The notes beneath the pieces were generated by a model. That model was given only the letters and a program-made list of their open reading frames with translations, did no database searches and was not told the DNA's origin. A stretch of DNA of 64,000 nt from Neelides folsomi (taxonomy: Eukaryota; Arthropoda; Collembola; Neelipleona; Neelidae): contig JAQGBZ010000079.1 of assembly GCA_034687125.1 (NCBI GenBank), forward strand, positions 62,001-126,000. Direction: 5' to 3'. Shown here in pieces: positions 25,406 through 39,600 of this stretch. Every line of letters begins with the position of its first letter. Positions within the stretch are counted from its first letter, which is position 1. Both the position numbers and the translations under genes were made by a program.

Positions 25406-28400
25406 GGAAACTTAAAGTAAATAAGATATTTACTTAATAAAGTTTGAAAAACTTTATATTGAAAAAAACTTTATATTGAAATGATCAATTTATCCGAATG
25501 GGAGGATTAAAATAATGTTTATGGAATGACAAAGGTGAATGAAACAATTATCATTGAATTGACTCGAGGCCGGTTAAGAAGTTGAAACGTGGAGGCAATA
25601 ATAGAATTATTTGTCCATTAGCTCAACCTTCGAGAGCCTCAACATCTTACCTCCATCGTAACCTGAACTCCTGCCGCAAATGCAGTCACGACAAGAAATT
25701 GTGGTTTGGTTCCTCTCTCTTAAACTCGAGAGTTATAAATTAGGAAAGAAATAAAGAGGTCTGAAAGTCTTCCACCTTCTCGAGCCTGTTCTCAACTATC
25801 TCTACAAATACCCATCTCTGATCAAGTTAAATAGAATTATATACCAATATCATATAAAATTATATTAGAAAGAGCAGGATGTTCCGATTGCATGTTCCAA
25901 AAATATCGAAACATCGACGAGCAATCAAAGAGAATTAGGAAGAATTAGGAAGGAAAATATAGCGGAAGTTTGTGAAGAAAATAATACTTTTCTTTACATA
26001 TTGAAATCTATGATGAGCGGAAGGAGCTAATTAGGATCCCCCAATTCCTTTAATGAATGTAAAGGAAGAGAATGGATGGGCCGAATGGTCATTACACGTC
26101 CACGGGTACAAGAGATGGATTCAAATGAAATGATTAGAGGGAGCATAAAAGTGAAAATAAATGGACCATCGTAGTGGACTTACATGAGACGTATGGAAAA
26201 GCGAGGAAATTGACTCGCGTTCTCCAGGAGCAATCCAAGCCCCAAAAAGGAAGGGCGAATGCGAAGGGTCACTTTTTTCTTTTCTTCAAATAGCACTAGG
26301 GTCTTTCACCAAACCCCAAGTATAAAAATGGACACTGGTGGACTCCCTAATTTGCATTCAGCAGACCAAGGGCCGAAAAAAATTGTAAACCGGTTTGTGT
26401 CTCTCCAGATAAAAATGAGACGTTCTGAATCTCCGCTCGGGAAAAAATCCACGCGGGTGAATAGAGGAGAGAAGAGGAGAACGCTTTGGCCGACCGAATT
26501 TTTTCCCTAAACTTTACACACAAATCCAACCCCCTCCCGCCTCACCTCATACCTAATTTACCTACCTTTGCATCCATATATTTAGAATATATCATTCATT
26601 CCCCCTGTTCCTCTCGGCTGCCCTATCCGAACCCTCCGTTTCTCAAACTCTTCCCCTACAATCTCGCCCTGTTCGCCCAACCACCGGGTAAAAAATGGGA
26701 TGAAGGCGGGGCTTGATATTTCTTTTACGCACACCGTCACACTTTCAGTACTGGTCCAACACCGGAACAACATCATCCAATTCCTTCACCATCCCGATCC
26801 TACAGTTATTGACTTGGAAATCGAACCGCGTAATCCCACATGATGTTCCATCCACAAAATCACGATGCCCAAACGACCTTCGCTTTCACACTCTATTGAG
26901 CACGAGCCGATTTTCCATCTAATTGACTCACAACCTTTCACCATTATCCCACAATTCACTCCTACAGCCTCTCAATTATCTTTTCATTTCCTCCTTTATG
27001 TACAGAATTTCTATGTGATGTCACAATGCAATGACCAGAAACGAGGAAATAAACCATTTATAACAATTCTTCATAATATTATTTATGACATGACTGAATA
27101 ATAAAAATTTTAAATGAGCTGTCAATGCTCAATATAAAACGTAGTACAATATATATTGAGGTAGAATTTCAATTTTCTCGAATAAATTATGCAAAATAAT
27201 TTAGAAAACAATAAAAATTTAATTAAAAATGTTAAGTTAAATTCTGTTTAGAGCTGAGTTTTAATTAATACGACAAAATGATATTATTAAATTTCTTGTG
27301 AAAAGTGAATCGCTGTTTCATTACTTATCATAGTGGGATTAGGAGAGATGCTTATCGTGACAGAAGTGGGAAACGGCCACGCCAAGGCTCAAATACAAAT
27401 TTGAAATATACAAAATGACTTTTTTTGCATTCTCGAAGCTTGGTTTTTCAATCCTTTCTTTGAGAGTTCTCATTGTCTGGAACTATACACACACACCTAT
27501 CATCAAAGCTCAACAATGGAAGACTAATTAAACCGCACAAAAATTTAAATTACAATCTCAAAATGACTCGGCAATTCCTGTCCCTCCCATCAGATTTCTA
27601 AATTCAAATCCTGGTCCCATCTCAGAAACTAAAGAAGACTTGGTTCCTTGTAAAAAATGAAATTGTCCAAGTCATCCTGAGGGAATCTGCTCATGGCTTA
27701 ACAACAAAGTGTGAAAGTAAGAGTAGTGCAGCCAATGGACCTCAATCCCATTGACATCCAATTCACATTAACTTGCATACATATCTCACTTCCCAGATGA
27801 CCCAGCACTCTTCTTTTTAAACTTGACCCGAGTTCCAATCCACCAGCTTGTTATGAAAGAAATTCGTCTTTTGAAACATTAGCACAATTCGCCACACATC
27901 CCAATATTTAGTTATCATGCAAAACACAAATTATGAATATTTTAAAGAAACAGCCAACTGTCAAACCTTTAGGTTTAATACCGTTTATTTAAGTTATAAT
28001 TTATGAAAATATAACAAAATTTGTTATTTAATAAATAGAATTAATGGCATTTTGTCATTTTATTAATAACACACCAAATTCATAATTTAAATTCATTATT
28101 TAAAATATCAATATTTTTGCAGTATAAGAATTTTACATAAGATTTGGGTTATATAAAATAGAAAAGTAGAGATTTAGGCCAAATCTCCATAAAATAAAGT
28201 TTCTTTAATGCTGTAATACAATCTAAGCATAGCAATGCTATTGAGTGTGAGCTGAAGGTTGACGAATAAGAGAAACATCAGATGCAATAAATTACTCTTG
28301 TGATGGTCTTGATACAAAAGCTGGAAGTAAAAGGATATTTGAATGAATGGTCGAAAGTTAAAAAATTCTCTCGCCGGCGAGACAGAATAGATTAGATGAG

Positions 28401-31400
28401 CCCTCCGCTCTCCACTCCTCGGCTCCCTAATCAAATGAATATTGTAAGGTAGCTCGTGGTGGTGGTTGTGAGGGCTCCGTCCAGCCGACAACCATTGGAA
28501 CACTTCTCATTCTCTATATACATAGAGAGAAGATCGAGGTGGAGAAGAGCGGCCTGATCCGCTGGAGGGGCCAGAACTCCAATAAAGGGGACAGTGGGGA
28601 AGGGAACGATGAGGAAGTAAAAAAATCCAGAAATTAAAAAATTTCTTTTCTCATTTACATATTGTGCGCTGGGCACCAGATGTTGAGTCTCCCTCGCTCT
28701 TTCTCCCTCTTTTTCCCTCAGACCAACGGTCAATTTGATACACGAGTCACAATTTAACCAAAATGAAACCTGCACTTTGCCCATTAGGAAATGGATTCAA
28801 GACGTTTCTTATCATCCTTAATTCGATCCACATTTGTTGAGTCTTCAACAGCCCTTCAAAGCCCCTCTGCACCTTCTTGACATTCGGCTCGTGTTTGCGT
28901 ACCAAAACGAGCTCATTTTAATATTGCATACATGTACCTAATATCTGTAGTTTAATATAATCTTATATAAGAGATCATTCAATATGATATGACATTCAAT
29001 AGGATAGACATCAAAATTAATGCGTAAGAAACTCACGCAAAGAAGACCATTAAGTAATTGTACAACTCACATTCAACCTTCTTCTCAATGACCAGAACCA
29101 ACCGCATAAATTCCCCATAACTCAATATTTAATTGACAGCCATGGAGTGGATGTTTGGGCTGTTGGGAGTACATTGGAAGGATAGAAAGGGAAATGCGTG
29201 AGGAAGATCAACTGGGTGCATAAAAAGGAATCGACGTATCCTCAAAGGTGTCTGCTTCGGACTCAACATGTTGAGGTGTGAAGTCCCATTATAGGTAATA
29301 ATAAGCGTGCCTTTCCAATCTCTCGTCAAATCATTCTCACTCTCTGTGGTGAGTCGCTATATGCAAATCATTATCCCAATAATATAAAATCTCTTCATCT
29401 CATAATTAGAACCGTCCTTCCCATTATGCAGCCGTTAATTTATAACTCACATCCTCTGACCGTTTCAACAAATAAACTTGCCAAAACCCAAATGGATATG
29501 TGCATGATTATTATTCACACGAAGAAAGGAGGTTTTAAGCTTTTTATCCCTTTTTGCTGCTTACCTCCTTATTTAAATAGTAATTATGTATTTCTGTAAT
29601 TACCACTTGGGATATCATTATGGGATATTTGTAATACAAACAAAGAATTGGTTTTTAAAAGTTTAGGATAATTATTCAACTATACAAATACACGTATTTT
29701 GTTCTTTGGATTGAACCAATTTTCCAAATAGCAAAAGCATATGACACTCATGGGAAATATGTATGTTAGAAAAATGATAAGATGCAAAATTTCGATTCAA
29801 CCAACACGCAAGTTTTCCTTAACAAGCCATCAATTATTTCTTTCGTCTCGCATATGGGCCATCATTGAATTAATTATCCCACTTATCTAACACAATTATT
29901 TAACGGGTCAAAACTAATTTTTTGCCATTTTAATCGAGTTAATCTTTTTAAATGAGGAAAGAGGTTAAAATTAAAGTATGAGGAAAAGAATAGCACTAAA
30001 GTATTAAATGTAACTACTAATGATTCTAGTCTCAATTACTTGGTTGATCAAAATGGTTATTTATAAAAAAATATTACTTAAATATCGGAAATTGGTCAAG
30101 AGAATGAAAAATTCGATTAATTTTTTAATAATTTTTAAAATTAAAAGAAATATGTCTAATATTAATATGATAGTAAATCTATAATGTTGTAAATATCCCA
30201 AATGGATGGAATAAGTTTGGCTCACGAAGGGTTCCATCCCTTTGGCCTTTGTTGTTCAACAGGCATCCTTTCTCGTGAATTAAGGGAGGAAAATGCCCTC
30301 TTTCCAACCCTTCTTCAACCCTTGACTCACTTCATCACACACATTTCAAGCACATGGTTGCAGCACACAAAATAATTCTTTTGAACAAACGTTACTTTAA
30401 TTACCCATTGCAAATTATTTTAAGTACCCATAACCCCTTGTTGAGTTATGCCCTCTGCACGCAGGGTAGGTATTGCATTTATATTACATATGTGCAGGTA
30501 TAATAGTATCGTATTAATAATTATATTTAACTAATATAATACCTTTACAGATTTAATAAAGATCTTAGCTTTTTAAAATGTTGATATAAATTTGTATCCA
30601 CCACGTAATTTTATTTTCTTGTGTTTTAACTTTTAACGTTTGGGTATTTATTTTGTCTTCATAAGTTATAATTTGATCAAAATTATAATTTTATACTGAA
30701 GGACAAATTCAATATTTTATAGTGAGGGTTGCAAATGAATATTTCATCGAAAATTCCAATAGGGCTTCACAAGACAAATATTTTCAATTAAATAAATCAT
30801 AGTGTTAAATCTCGATATTAAACTGAATGCAGTTCAAATTATGTAGTTTTATAAAAATAGCTGTTTAAGTGAGTCAATTTAATTAAAGAAATTAATAAAT
30901 AATGCAACTGCATTAGAAAATGGAACATGCTTTTAGTTTGAATAACAAACACGTAAAACTTAATTTATAATATTATAATTTTATTTCTACGTTTAGTACA
31001 CATACAAAGCCTTTATAAAGTAAGAACAAATAGGATAGTATCTATGAAAATTAAATGCAATTATATCAACTTTCTTAAGTAATTTTGCAAAAATGAATTG
31101 ATTTTCCATATCTTTTAAATGGAAAGGCAAAAAACAATTGTGTTCAATTCGAACATTTGTTAAGTAAAAGAACTCTCTACGTTGTTTAAATTGACATTCT
31201 TATAGTAACTGCGCTATTCCCATTTGTCCTAACTTTATAAACCCTGTGTATAACTAGGAATGTGTGCATTTTATTGAGTTGCTAATTTTTATTTCAAACT
31301 GTAAGTTTATATTTAAAATTGGAAAAGATATTACTTAAATAACATAGGTAGTAAATAATTTATTTTAGTGTATAAATATAATATTCAGTGTATACCTAGT

Positions 31401-31412
31401 AGTCCTTATATG
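25406..31412. other. Non-coding 5' flank, proximal part
   Basis: No gene is recognised. At 25449-25482 a 17-base unit (AAACTTTATATTGAAAA) occurs twice in tandem, with one difference at the end. A GC-richer island spans about 26.1-26.95 kb and another 28.35-28.9 kb; both have short frames open on either strand but no protein-like sequence. AT-rich blocks lie at 27.1-27.35, 27.95-28.2, 29.55-30.2 and 30.45-31.4 kb. A plainer stretch at 27.4-27.9 kb could be an old repeat, but I cannot classify it. Confidence 0.5.
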
Positions 31413-31484
31413 AAAAGTATATGTGTGTTTGCAATTTAAATCCATAAATCTCAGGATGAAAGTTTAATTTTTTCGTTTCTAAAG
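31413..31484. repeat. Left terminal inverted repeat of the transposon relic
   Basis: It reads AAAAGTATATGTGTGTTTGC at the outer end, then a 20-base perfectly matched core including TTTAAATCCATAAATCTC, and ends CGTTTCTAAAG. The partner is at 32217-32285. Confidence 0.8.
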
Positions 31485-31605
31485 ATTTATTTTATAGTTA
31501 GATTTTCCAAATCATAAAATTAAAGTTTCTCATGTTAGTACATCAATTAAAAAGGTTTTGTATACTATACAATTTGGATTAAATAAAATATTTTAACATA
31601 AGTTA

Positions 31606-32113
31606 TCAAATATTTTCAATTAATTCTTCTTGTAATTCGGGATCCAAATTAGCCCAAAAGGCTTTCTTGTCCTGAGGAATTAATCCAGAGAGTTTCTTCA
31701 AATCTGAGATCAGTGAGGCTGGTATTTTAATATGCTCATAGTACATACATGGTTGATTTGAAAAAATGTCAACGTTGTGTTTTGAACGACGTGGTGAATT
31801 CAGGTCGCAGAATGAATTTCTTCCTTCGTAAAAATGACATGGGGTTGCTCTTTTTGAAGTTTTATTCACTTTACTTTAGTGACTTTGAGTTTGTCTGGTA
31901 TTTTAAAAACTTTCAAGCACTCATCAAAATTTAAAAAGTCATCAAAACCCATTAACATTAATTTACAAGGATTTGCATTGTTTGAACTTTTAATGAGGGG
32001 AATGTAATCGTTCGGATCATGAATTGTAGCATTCCGTTTACTTCTCTCAATAAATGCAAAATGGTGGTCGGCAGACAAAAAAGTATGGCCACTTGTGAGA
32101 AACTTTTGGTGTT
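31606..32113 (-). pseudogene. Decayed C-terminal fragment of a transposase-like protein
   Basis: Two minus-strand frames cover this span and meet near its middle, so the fragment is broken at least once and has no true start codon. The first frame opens with HQKFLTSGHTFLSADHHFAF and continues IERSKRN, then NDYIPLIKSS and FDDFLNF. The pattern KF-x2-SGH-x6-D-x7-IE is one I know from arthropod transposon proteins carrying the DUF7869 domain, thought to have an RNase H-like fold; the Asp may be an active-site residue. The second frame ends with DLKKLSGLIPQDKKAFWANL, like the closing segment of the same proteins, where a basic stretch is followed by IP and a bulky aromatic region. The N-terminal part of a full protein is missing. 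The family assignment is from memory and moderately sure. Confidence 0.55.
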
Positions 32114-32216
32114 ACTTATGTTGATATGATTAGTTACTCATTTTGCCCCTTTATTTGTTATAATATTTGAATAACTTCATAATTATTAAATTCTTGTAAA
32201 AACAAAATTTAAAAGC

Positions 32217-32285
32217 CTTTAGAAACGGAAAAATTATATTTTCATCCCGAGATTTATGGATTTAAATTGCAAACACATATCTTTT
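32217..32285. repeat. Right terminal inverted repeat of the transposon relic
   Basis: Its reverse complement starts AAAAGATATGTGTTTGC and matches the left end through CGTTTCTAAAGG, with a T and a TG missing relative to the left copy and about four substitutions. It defines the outer right limit of the element. Confidence 0.8.
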
Positions 32286-35165
32286 GCATTTCTTCTCATT
32301 AAACATTAATTAAAAATTAGGCCAAACCTAACCTAATCAATTTTATTTTTTGAATAATACTTATGCAATTTCTAAATAAAAACAAAATGTAAATTTAGCA
32401 TATTTAAATTAAATAAGAGTTTCCTTTATAAAAACGAAGCCATATTTTACTAAATATTATGCATTAACGAACAAGTTGTAAATGAATAACCCACCGAACT
32501 TATACTATCAATAAATACAATTATTATTGAATTGTAGTAGCTATATCTTACACCATTAATGAAATTCGTTATAAATGATCTCCAACGAATTGAATTTATA
32601 CATAGAAGATCTTGGGATGTACATAGAGATGTAGACCATAGATGTATGTTATATTATATAGACACTTGTGGTGGTTCCCCAGAGAGGTTTCGTGGTCTTC
32701 TATGTCATGCGAACGACCTGGCTAAATGAATCTGTTAATGTTTTGATTTGACCAACCCGAGACTCATATGATTATGTTATTCAAAGATTGGTGAATATTT
32801 ATAATGCACTCAACCAATATGCATTTGAAGTACTATACAAAATAGTCATTTCCCATTTAGTATGTATGTCACCTCAATCCTAGTTACTCGTAAAAAATAA
32901 TGACCTTAGGTCTCTCTGGTTCACGAAACGAAAGTACAAAAGCACGTACCAATTTTTCCTTGTTCTATTTGAAGATCAAAAGGTACAAGTTGAGATTCTC
33001 CCTTGCAGATTAACCCGATGGGTGCGATGTGAAAGGGAGGAGATTGAGGCGCAAAGAAAGCATCGTAATTGAATCTCGCAGAGTGGGGTGAAAGAGAGGT
33101 GAGATTCAATTTTTGAAGATTGGGTTTCCTCATGGGCAGTCAAGGAACTTTATATTATTATCCATTCTGATGGGATGTTGTGGGTCTCATAGACAGAGAT
33201 GATGTTGATGAGTTTTTGCGAAGGAATAAGAGAGATGCCGAGTGATGCGGGGTTCCTTCGTCAAGAGCATGAATTCATCAGATCCCTCCGCGTGAGATGT
33301 CTGATGTCTCGAATAAATGCTTAATTCTCTCCACGGTAAAACTAAGAGTTTAATTAGCTCGCATTACGCCAAGTAATTAAAATTTTAATAAATATCTTGA
33401 CATGTTAGATTGATCCTTAATCCCTCTAGAGAAGTCGACAGTGGAAGATTCCTCGCAATGAGGAGATCAAATTTTGTTATTGCGTAAAATAATAAAGTGG
33501 CTATAAGGCTCTTATAACATCCCCCTTCATCCTTAAATCTCTGTCTATTTAATTGATCCTTTCTTTTCATAGAAATAAGAAACAATTTGGAATAAGTCAA
33601 TAAATTGACATTTATAATTTTTATAAACGATAGGCAAGCCTCCATCTATGTTTTATTATGTACTTATATCAATTATATACCGAACTAATTAAAATGCTAA
33701 ATAAATAAAATAAGTTAAATTATGGGCAAAAGTCAAGTGGTTTTATTGAATGAGGAAATATCATAAAAGAATCGAATATCCGAAAATATCCGAATTTCTG
33801 AATAGAATTAATTAGGATTTTAGGACCGAATGTTGAAAATGTATCCTATATGAAAAGAATTAATTTTGAAAGACAATTAATAAAAAGAGAGACGTCAGAA
33901 GAGGAGCCTGTACATACTTAGAGACGCTGTAATTGAAGGCCATAAAATAGGGAGTATTTGAGTCAGGAGGGGGAAATTGATTAAAGACTCCGCGTCGGAG
34001 CTGGAAATTAAAAAGTAGGAAGGAAAGGAAAATAGAAAATTGAGTTTGAGCTCGAGGGACTCGAGGCAGTTGGGATAATAGGAAAAAGAGTGAAGGAACT
34101 TTCTCCTCCCTATGCCCAACGCAAAGGAATTAATTAGTCGACATGGAAAGCGTGTCTCTCTTGAACCCGGAGAATGGAGAGACAGCAGGAGGGAAGAAGA
34201 AGGGAAATTATTTTGAATGAAAGAGAAACAAGGGCGGCGGCGGTGGGAGGCGAAAGGCACCTCAGAAAGACCTAAAATCCACAAGAGGAAAAATTACAAG
34301 CCTCGTCGAGGACGAGGCTGGGAAAGGGCGGACTTGAAATATCAGTCAAAGGCCTCTGGGTGGAGGGTTTGGGCATAGTATTTATGGGCCATCATTGGAG
34401 CCCATCCATTCCCTCAGCCCGGACATTAACTCCAACGGCCCTCCTCTTCCTCTCTCTACAATGAGCGAGGGATCCCACCCTCTCAAAAAATTCCGCTCTG
34501 GCTAATAGGAGATTTAATTAGACCTTCCCTTCGTTAAACTTGTTTTTATTATAACATTCGCACGGAAATGAGCCTTTGCTCTTACAAGGATCTTTTATGA
34601 AAGAGGGATGCGGGCGGATGAGGCTCAATTCAATCCTGGAGATCTGCTAATAAACTTCCTTTATTTAACAACACATCTAAAACATCCAAACCACTGATCA
34701 TTGAAACTAAATTTGTATTCTTTATGTAGACGCTTGCTGTTCTAAATATTACATTAACGTACTTTGCCCTCGACCAAGACTCATGAACGTGAACATTTTT
34801 TACTCTGGCGAATATAATTTATTTATTGCTTCGTCAGCTTTGATTTGAACTTGTGATCAAATCATAGTAAACTTGCACTGTGAAAGGCCGCAACAAAATG
34901 TTTAGTAGGTCGGACTGGTTATTGAAAACTCATCAATTTCTTTCTTGTCTACAAATTCAAGATTGTAAATTTGTTTTCTATCTTCTATTAGTACATATAA
35001 CACTAAAGTATGTATTACACAATGGGAAACAATTTTAAGAAACGAAATTTGTTTTCAAATTATTCTGAGGAAATTAAAAAATACAGAAATTGATGGACTG
35101 TCAATACTTTGTTTTAAATAACAACTTTAATAACGTAATAGAATAAAGTAATCGCATACTTAATA

Positions 35166-35186
35166 AATAATAATAATAATAATAAT
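35166..35186. repeat. (AAT)7 microsatellite
   Basis: Seven perfect AAT units lie within an AT-rich block. This is ordinary for AT-rich genomes and could be a length polymorphism. Confidence 0.85.
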
Positions 35187-36211
35187 ATACTTTGTACATT
35201 TATTACAAATACAATAACCGCTAAGAGTTAAATATGCATTTAACGTCAACTAAACAAATAATTCGTTCATAAACCAGACAATTGTTTAGAATAATTATTT
35301 GTTTTGACTTCTAATAATTACGAGAAAATTAATTTTTTTATTTATCCATGAATGGAGATGTGTTGACTTTGCATTTTGCTATTCTCAATATAGGAAAATT
35401 TATTTCCAACAATTGATAAAAATATTCATTCCCAGATTATGATGTGAATATTATTTAAACTCAATCTTTATCTTAATGGCATTTCAATATTGCAGTGAAA
35501 ATAATTTGAAAAAATTGTCTCGATTTATGACACTGGTATGTAATAAATATATTCTGTAGTATTAAAGTACAGTTACAATGTTATAACAAGTTATAAGTAA
35601 TTAAATGTTATAACATGTAATATTTGTATAATATTATTTTAGACATTTGTACATAGAAATATTGTATGTACTTTATGGGAAGCCAATAAATCCAGTAAAT
35701 GACCTTTATTGCTCTTACTTATCAGAGCTTCACCTTCCAACCTTTAGAAGTGAATATGACAAACAGAAATGTGCAAAAGTGAGGTCATAAACGTTTTTAT
35801 CAACTTTAGTCCAAATATTACAAATATTTTATATAACATGGTTTTTATTGAGAATGCACATTGTATGCGCAAACTGGAAGAAACTGTGTATCTGGTACAC
35901 GTGCATAAGTCATTCTGCTATTGAACAAATCTCAAGAAATGACACGTTCACTTGAACCTTTTCACATGATCACTTTAACAAAAATTAAAAAATGCGATGT
36001 TGATAGTCATTTTTCTTAACCCCACTTTAGGTCTTCTCATGTTGATTTGAATAAACAAACGGAGGTTTGATAGAGGAGTAGTGTGATGAAAAGACTTTCC
36101 TTTTATTATTCAATATGTCAATAATTTTATAAATATCAAAGGGCACCGGGGTCATGCAACATGCATTGAGATTCATAAGAAATCCTTCAAAAGATACTTA
36201 TTATTCCGCGA

Positions 36212-36674
36212 TTAGCCAAAATTAGTGATAAAGAAAATGTTTAAAATTGAATGCGTAATTTTTCCAAGACCCCTGCGATTCATCAACATTCGCTGGGCAT
36301 TTAAAGATAAAATGACCCATCCCTTATAAAGAGATTTCCTCAAACACGATGTGCATATGTTAATACCTAACAATAAATGTTCATAAAATGAACATATTTT
36401 TAAAGCTTTACTTGGAACAGATGTAAATACCACGTTTGAGGAATAAATAAAACGCATGAGATAAAATCCAGTATTTAAATGTTTGGAGAGAGGGGTGTAT
36501 AAAATATTGAGGAAAGTCCTGACAAAGGTAGATAAATGCATTAAGAAGAACCGACATGGACAAACGCACGACTTCTTGACAAATAATGCTCTCAAGAATG
36601 TCTTGTACAAATGTATGCCATCAATGATGGAGTTTGAGAGTCGATTTTGTATTCAGGCAAAGTCTGGGAGTTGA
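36212..36674. other. Patch open on both strands, unrecognised
   Basis: The minus strand is open for 132 codons (36610-36212), rich in Leu, Phe, Ser and Cys. The plus strand has a 63-codon frame (36483-36674) beginning MERGVYKILRKVLTKVDKCI, with a believable mix of charged and hydrophobic residues. For AT-rich DNA these are long openings. Neither matches a family I know. The plus-strand version looks more protein-like and might be a relic of a mobile element. Chance remains the simplest reading. Confidence 0.15.
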
Positions 36675-39600
36675 GTCAGAAATTTAAGAATTCCCAATTG
36701 AGTTGGGAAAGACGGGATCCCGTTCGAATGATGATCCGAGACCTTTTATTTCCAATTCAAGGGAATGTTGAAGGAGGAATGAGAAGAAGCTATAGGCTTT
36801 ATCTCTCCCCCCACGCTCTTCAACCATATTCTTTTCTCGTCCTTCCAATTCTCCATTTGAGTTCTCTCGGAAGTTAAACTTCTTTCCTATTTCCATTTTA
36901 AAGGAGGCTGAAGATAATCATTAAAAAGGCAGCGGAGAAGAAGACTGGAATCTTTAATTCTCTCTTTTTATCGACCTTTTCCCTCAGCTCAACTTTCTTC
37001 TCAAGAGTTGCTCGAGACTTTAACCGAGTCATTACGGTTCCCTTCGACTCCAAAACATGAGGTTTTTATTCGTGTTAACTCCTCTTGCTCTCTCTCTCCT
37101 CTCTTTATCTCTGCGGCTCCTGAGTTTTCTCATCTCTCTCCCTTAATTGTTTGCTCACAAGCCCAAAAAACTTGATAAGGTAATTATAAAACCTTCGCCT
37201 TTCCAACCTCCGTATTTAACCTCCTTATTTAGCCCCCGAGTGTTTAAATAGTAAATTACCTTTTCTCAGAACTTCCAAATGTTACTTAATGCATATACTT
37301 ACTTATTTAACTATTAACTTCCTTTTATGTAAATAGGAATAGAGTATTATAAGATATAGAAAGAATCCTCCAATTTCTCAAGGATATGAAGACGTCCATA
37401 AGGACCTCGTTTCAAAGAGGAGAAAATACTCTTCAGTTCATCGTTCCAAGAAGCAATATGAAATTCTGCTCTTCAAAGGAAATAAAGTAGAAGAGCTCCC
37501 CAAGAGAATTTAAAAATTGAAAGTTAAATGTGGGATGTATAGAAAGTTGGCACTACAAATAAGTTCACTTATCAGATCCTGTACATAAATTCATGTTTTA
37601 CTTTCCTATAGGTATACTTTTTGCATTGGTACTTATAAAGTGAGGAAGTACATGAAGATGGATACATGTATAACTTCCGTAATGTTACATTTATTTTACT
37701 TACGTATGCAAAATATTAAAGTAAAAGGGAGGTGGAGGAGCCGCCCTGGCGGACCAAGTAGCTTCCCTTTCCCCAAACAACCCTCATTTCTTTCCTTTGA
37801 GGAGCACTTGGAACAAATTTGCATATATTAATTTATTTTAATTTATTAAGTAGTTTGAAGTCGGAAAGGGAGATTACAGACAAAAAGGGCTGTGGAAGAG
37901 GAAAGGAGGAAAAATAGATTTACCTAGTTATATGAAAAGGGTCTGATGAAAGTGAGTGTAAGTAAGACGGGAAGCGAGGTTTACTTGCAGGAACGGAGTG
38001 GCCCTGGCCGAGGTTGGGTAGGAGCGGAAGTCTATGGAGAATCTCCCATTCGGGACCATGCATAATGTAATAGACGGAGATGAAGGGAGGTATGGAGACT
38101 CAAAGTGGAGAGTGAAATGAAATAAAGTCAAGAAAGTATATGGCTAATGTGTTCGCCGTCAGTAAGCAAAGGGAGTCTTCCCAAAAACCCGCGTGTGCAG
38201 GGAGGAACGTCATAAGTGTGTTAAGACGCCAGGAGGGCTCTTTAGAGCTCTGCACCATGGAAAGAATCTCCCTAGTTAAAACTTTCTATCTCTCTCCTTT
38301 TCCTCATAGTTAAAATATTCTTCTCCCCTCTGATGGAAAAGGAAAAAGTCCGCCATAGGCCTTTGCCTTCTTTTACGCAACCAACCAACCGTTTCAAAGA
38401 AATTCCCCAAACTTTTCTCCATCTTCCCATCTCATCTCGAGAGAAGGTCTCTTGCTGGGTTACATATTGTATGTAAGGGTTTCCTCAAAAGCCCTTTCTT
38501 TCCCTCCCATCCTCAATTCTCATTTCGGCTCCTTATCCCTTCCCATTTGCATATATCTCCATGATGCCGCTGGTAAGGCGGATCGCTCTTGAGACAAAAT
38601 TAAAAGATCTCTCTTCAGACCACTCTTCAAAATGAGCTGGGGAATGAGAAAAACTTCGCTTTTGAAGCCGGGAGGAGAAAGAATTCCGCTCGATTCACCA
38701 ACTTTTCAATTACTTTCCCGGCCCACTCCCCAAACTCGACATTCAGAATTTCAGATGCAGGCGGCTCAAACTTCTCACTCGCACTTTTGAGGAACTCTCG
38801 TAAAAATTTTATGCTAGCGGCCATATTAAACTAGAACATGAACGACACGAATGGGAATATTCGCCTATTTCAATTTTGAACAAGGGAGAATTCCACATAG
38901 GGAGAATCGTAATAGGTATTAAAGTTCTCGGTGGTTCATAGCGCCAGAGCAATTACAGGTATATGAATAGAAACTTTTTACCAACTATTCCATTTATGAT
39001 GTGGCAACCAAACTCAATGAGTTCTAGAATCCTTATTTCCCCTTAAATGTCTACGTTGATAACGAGTTCACCTCCTAAAAAGCATTTAAGGATGCTTTCG
39101 CTCAATATGTATTATAACGTGTTTGCATGTGGGGACTACAACTAATAAAGCAAAGGTATTAAATATACACTTAATGACTTATAACTCCTAACCAGCATAA
39201 GAATTATACTTCTGAACTTTAGCAAATAGGCCGAAAGGTATACACAGGTATGATCATAGCTGAAGAGCAATTAACCTACGGTGTTCTTAGAAATTATTCG
39301 AGCGAAATTAAAACTTTGGACGTTTATGTGGGAGAGGAAAAAGGTTTCAAAAATAATTTCTTTTAAGCCTTTCTGTCTCTCACAGAGTTGTCGAACGCAC
39401 GGAAGAATATAATGGAATATAAATGGGAAAATGATGACTCTCAAGGTTTTCTTCACAAAACTCGACTCAAATTCAAATTCAAAAAGTTATCTTCCTTCAA
39501 GTTAGGAATTGTAAATGCCGGCTATATAACCCCACAATTGCTCCTATGCGATATGGGGAGGAGGAATGAAGGGGGTTTAATAAAGTCTGATATTCTTCTC

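Larger units (their letters stand above)
31413..32285 (-). mobile_element. Relic of a TIR-type DNA transposon (873 bp)
   Basis: The two ends form inverted repeats of about 70 bp (31413-31484 and 32217-32285) that agree except for about four substitutions and a few small gaps. Between them the minus strand carries what looks like the last part of a transposase, ending about 120 bp inside the left end. The element is too short for a full transposase, so it is an internally deleted, non-autonomous or decayed copy. No clear target-site duplication is seen. The divergence between the ends suggests an old but not ancient insertion. It lies about 6 kb upstream of the zinc-finger gene's leader, in a very AT-rich block. 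The family is uncertain; the protein fragment resembles the DUF7869-type proteins common in arthropod transposons. Confidence 0.75.

Noticed and set aside
33895-34284. 129-codon minus-strand frame
   Set aside because: Ser/Leu/Phe-rich translation of the pyrimidine strand of a purine island, with no domain recognised.
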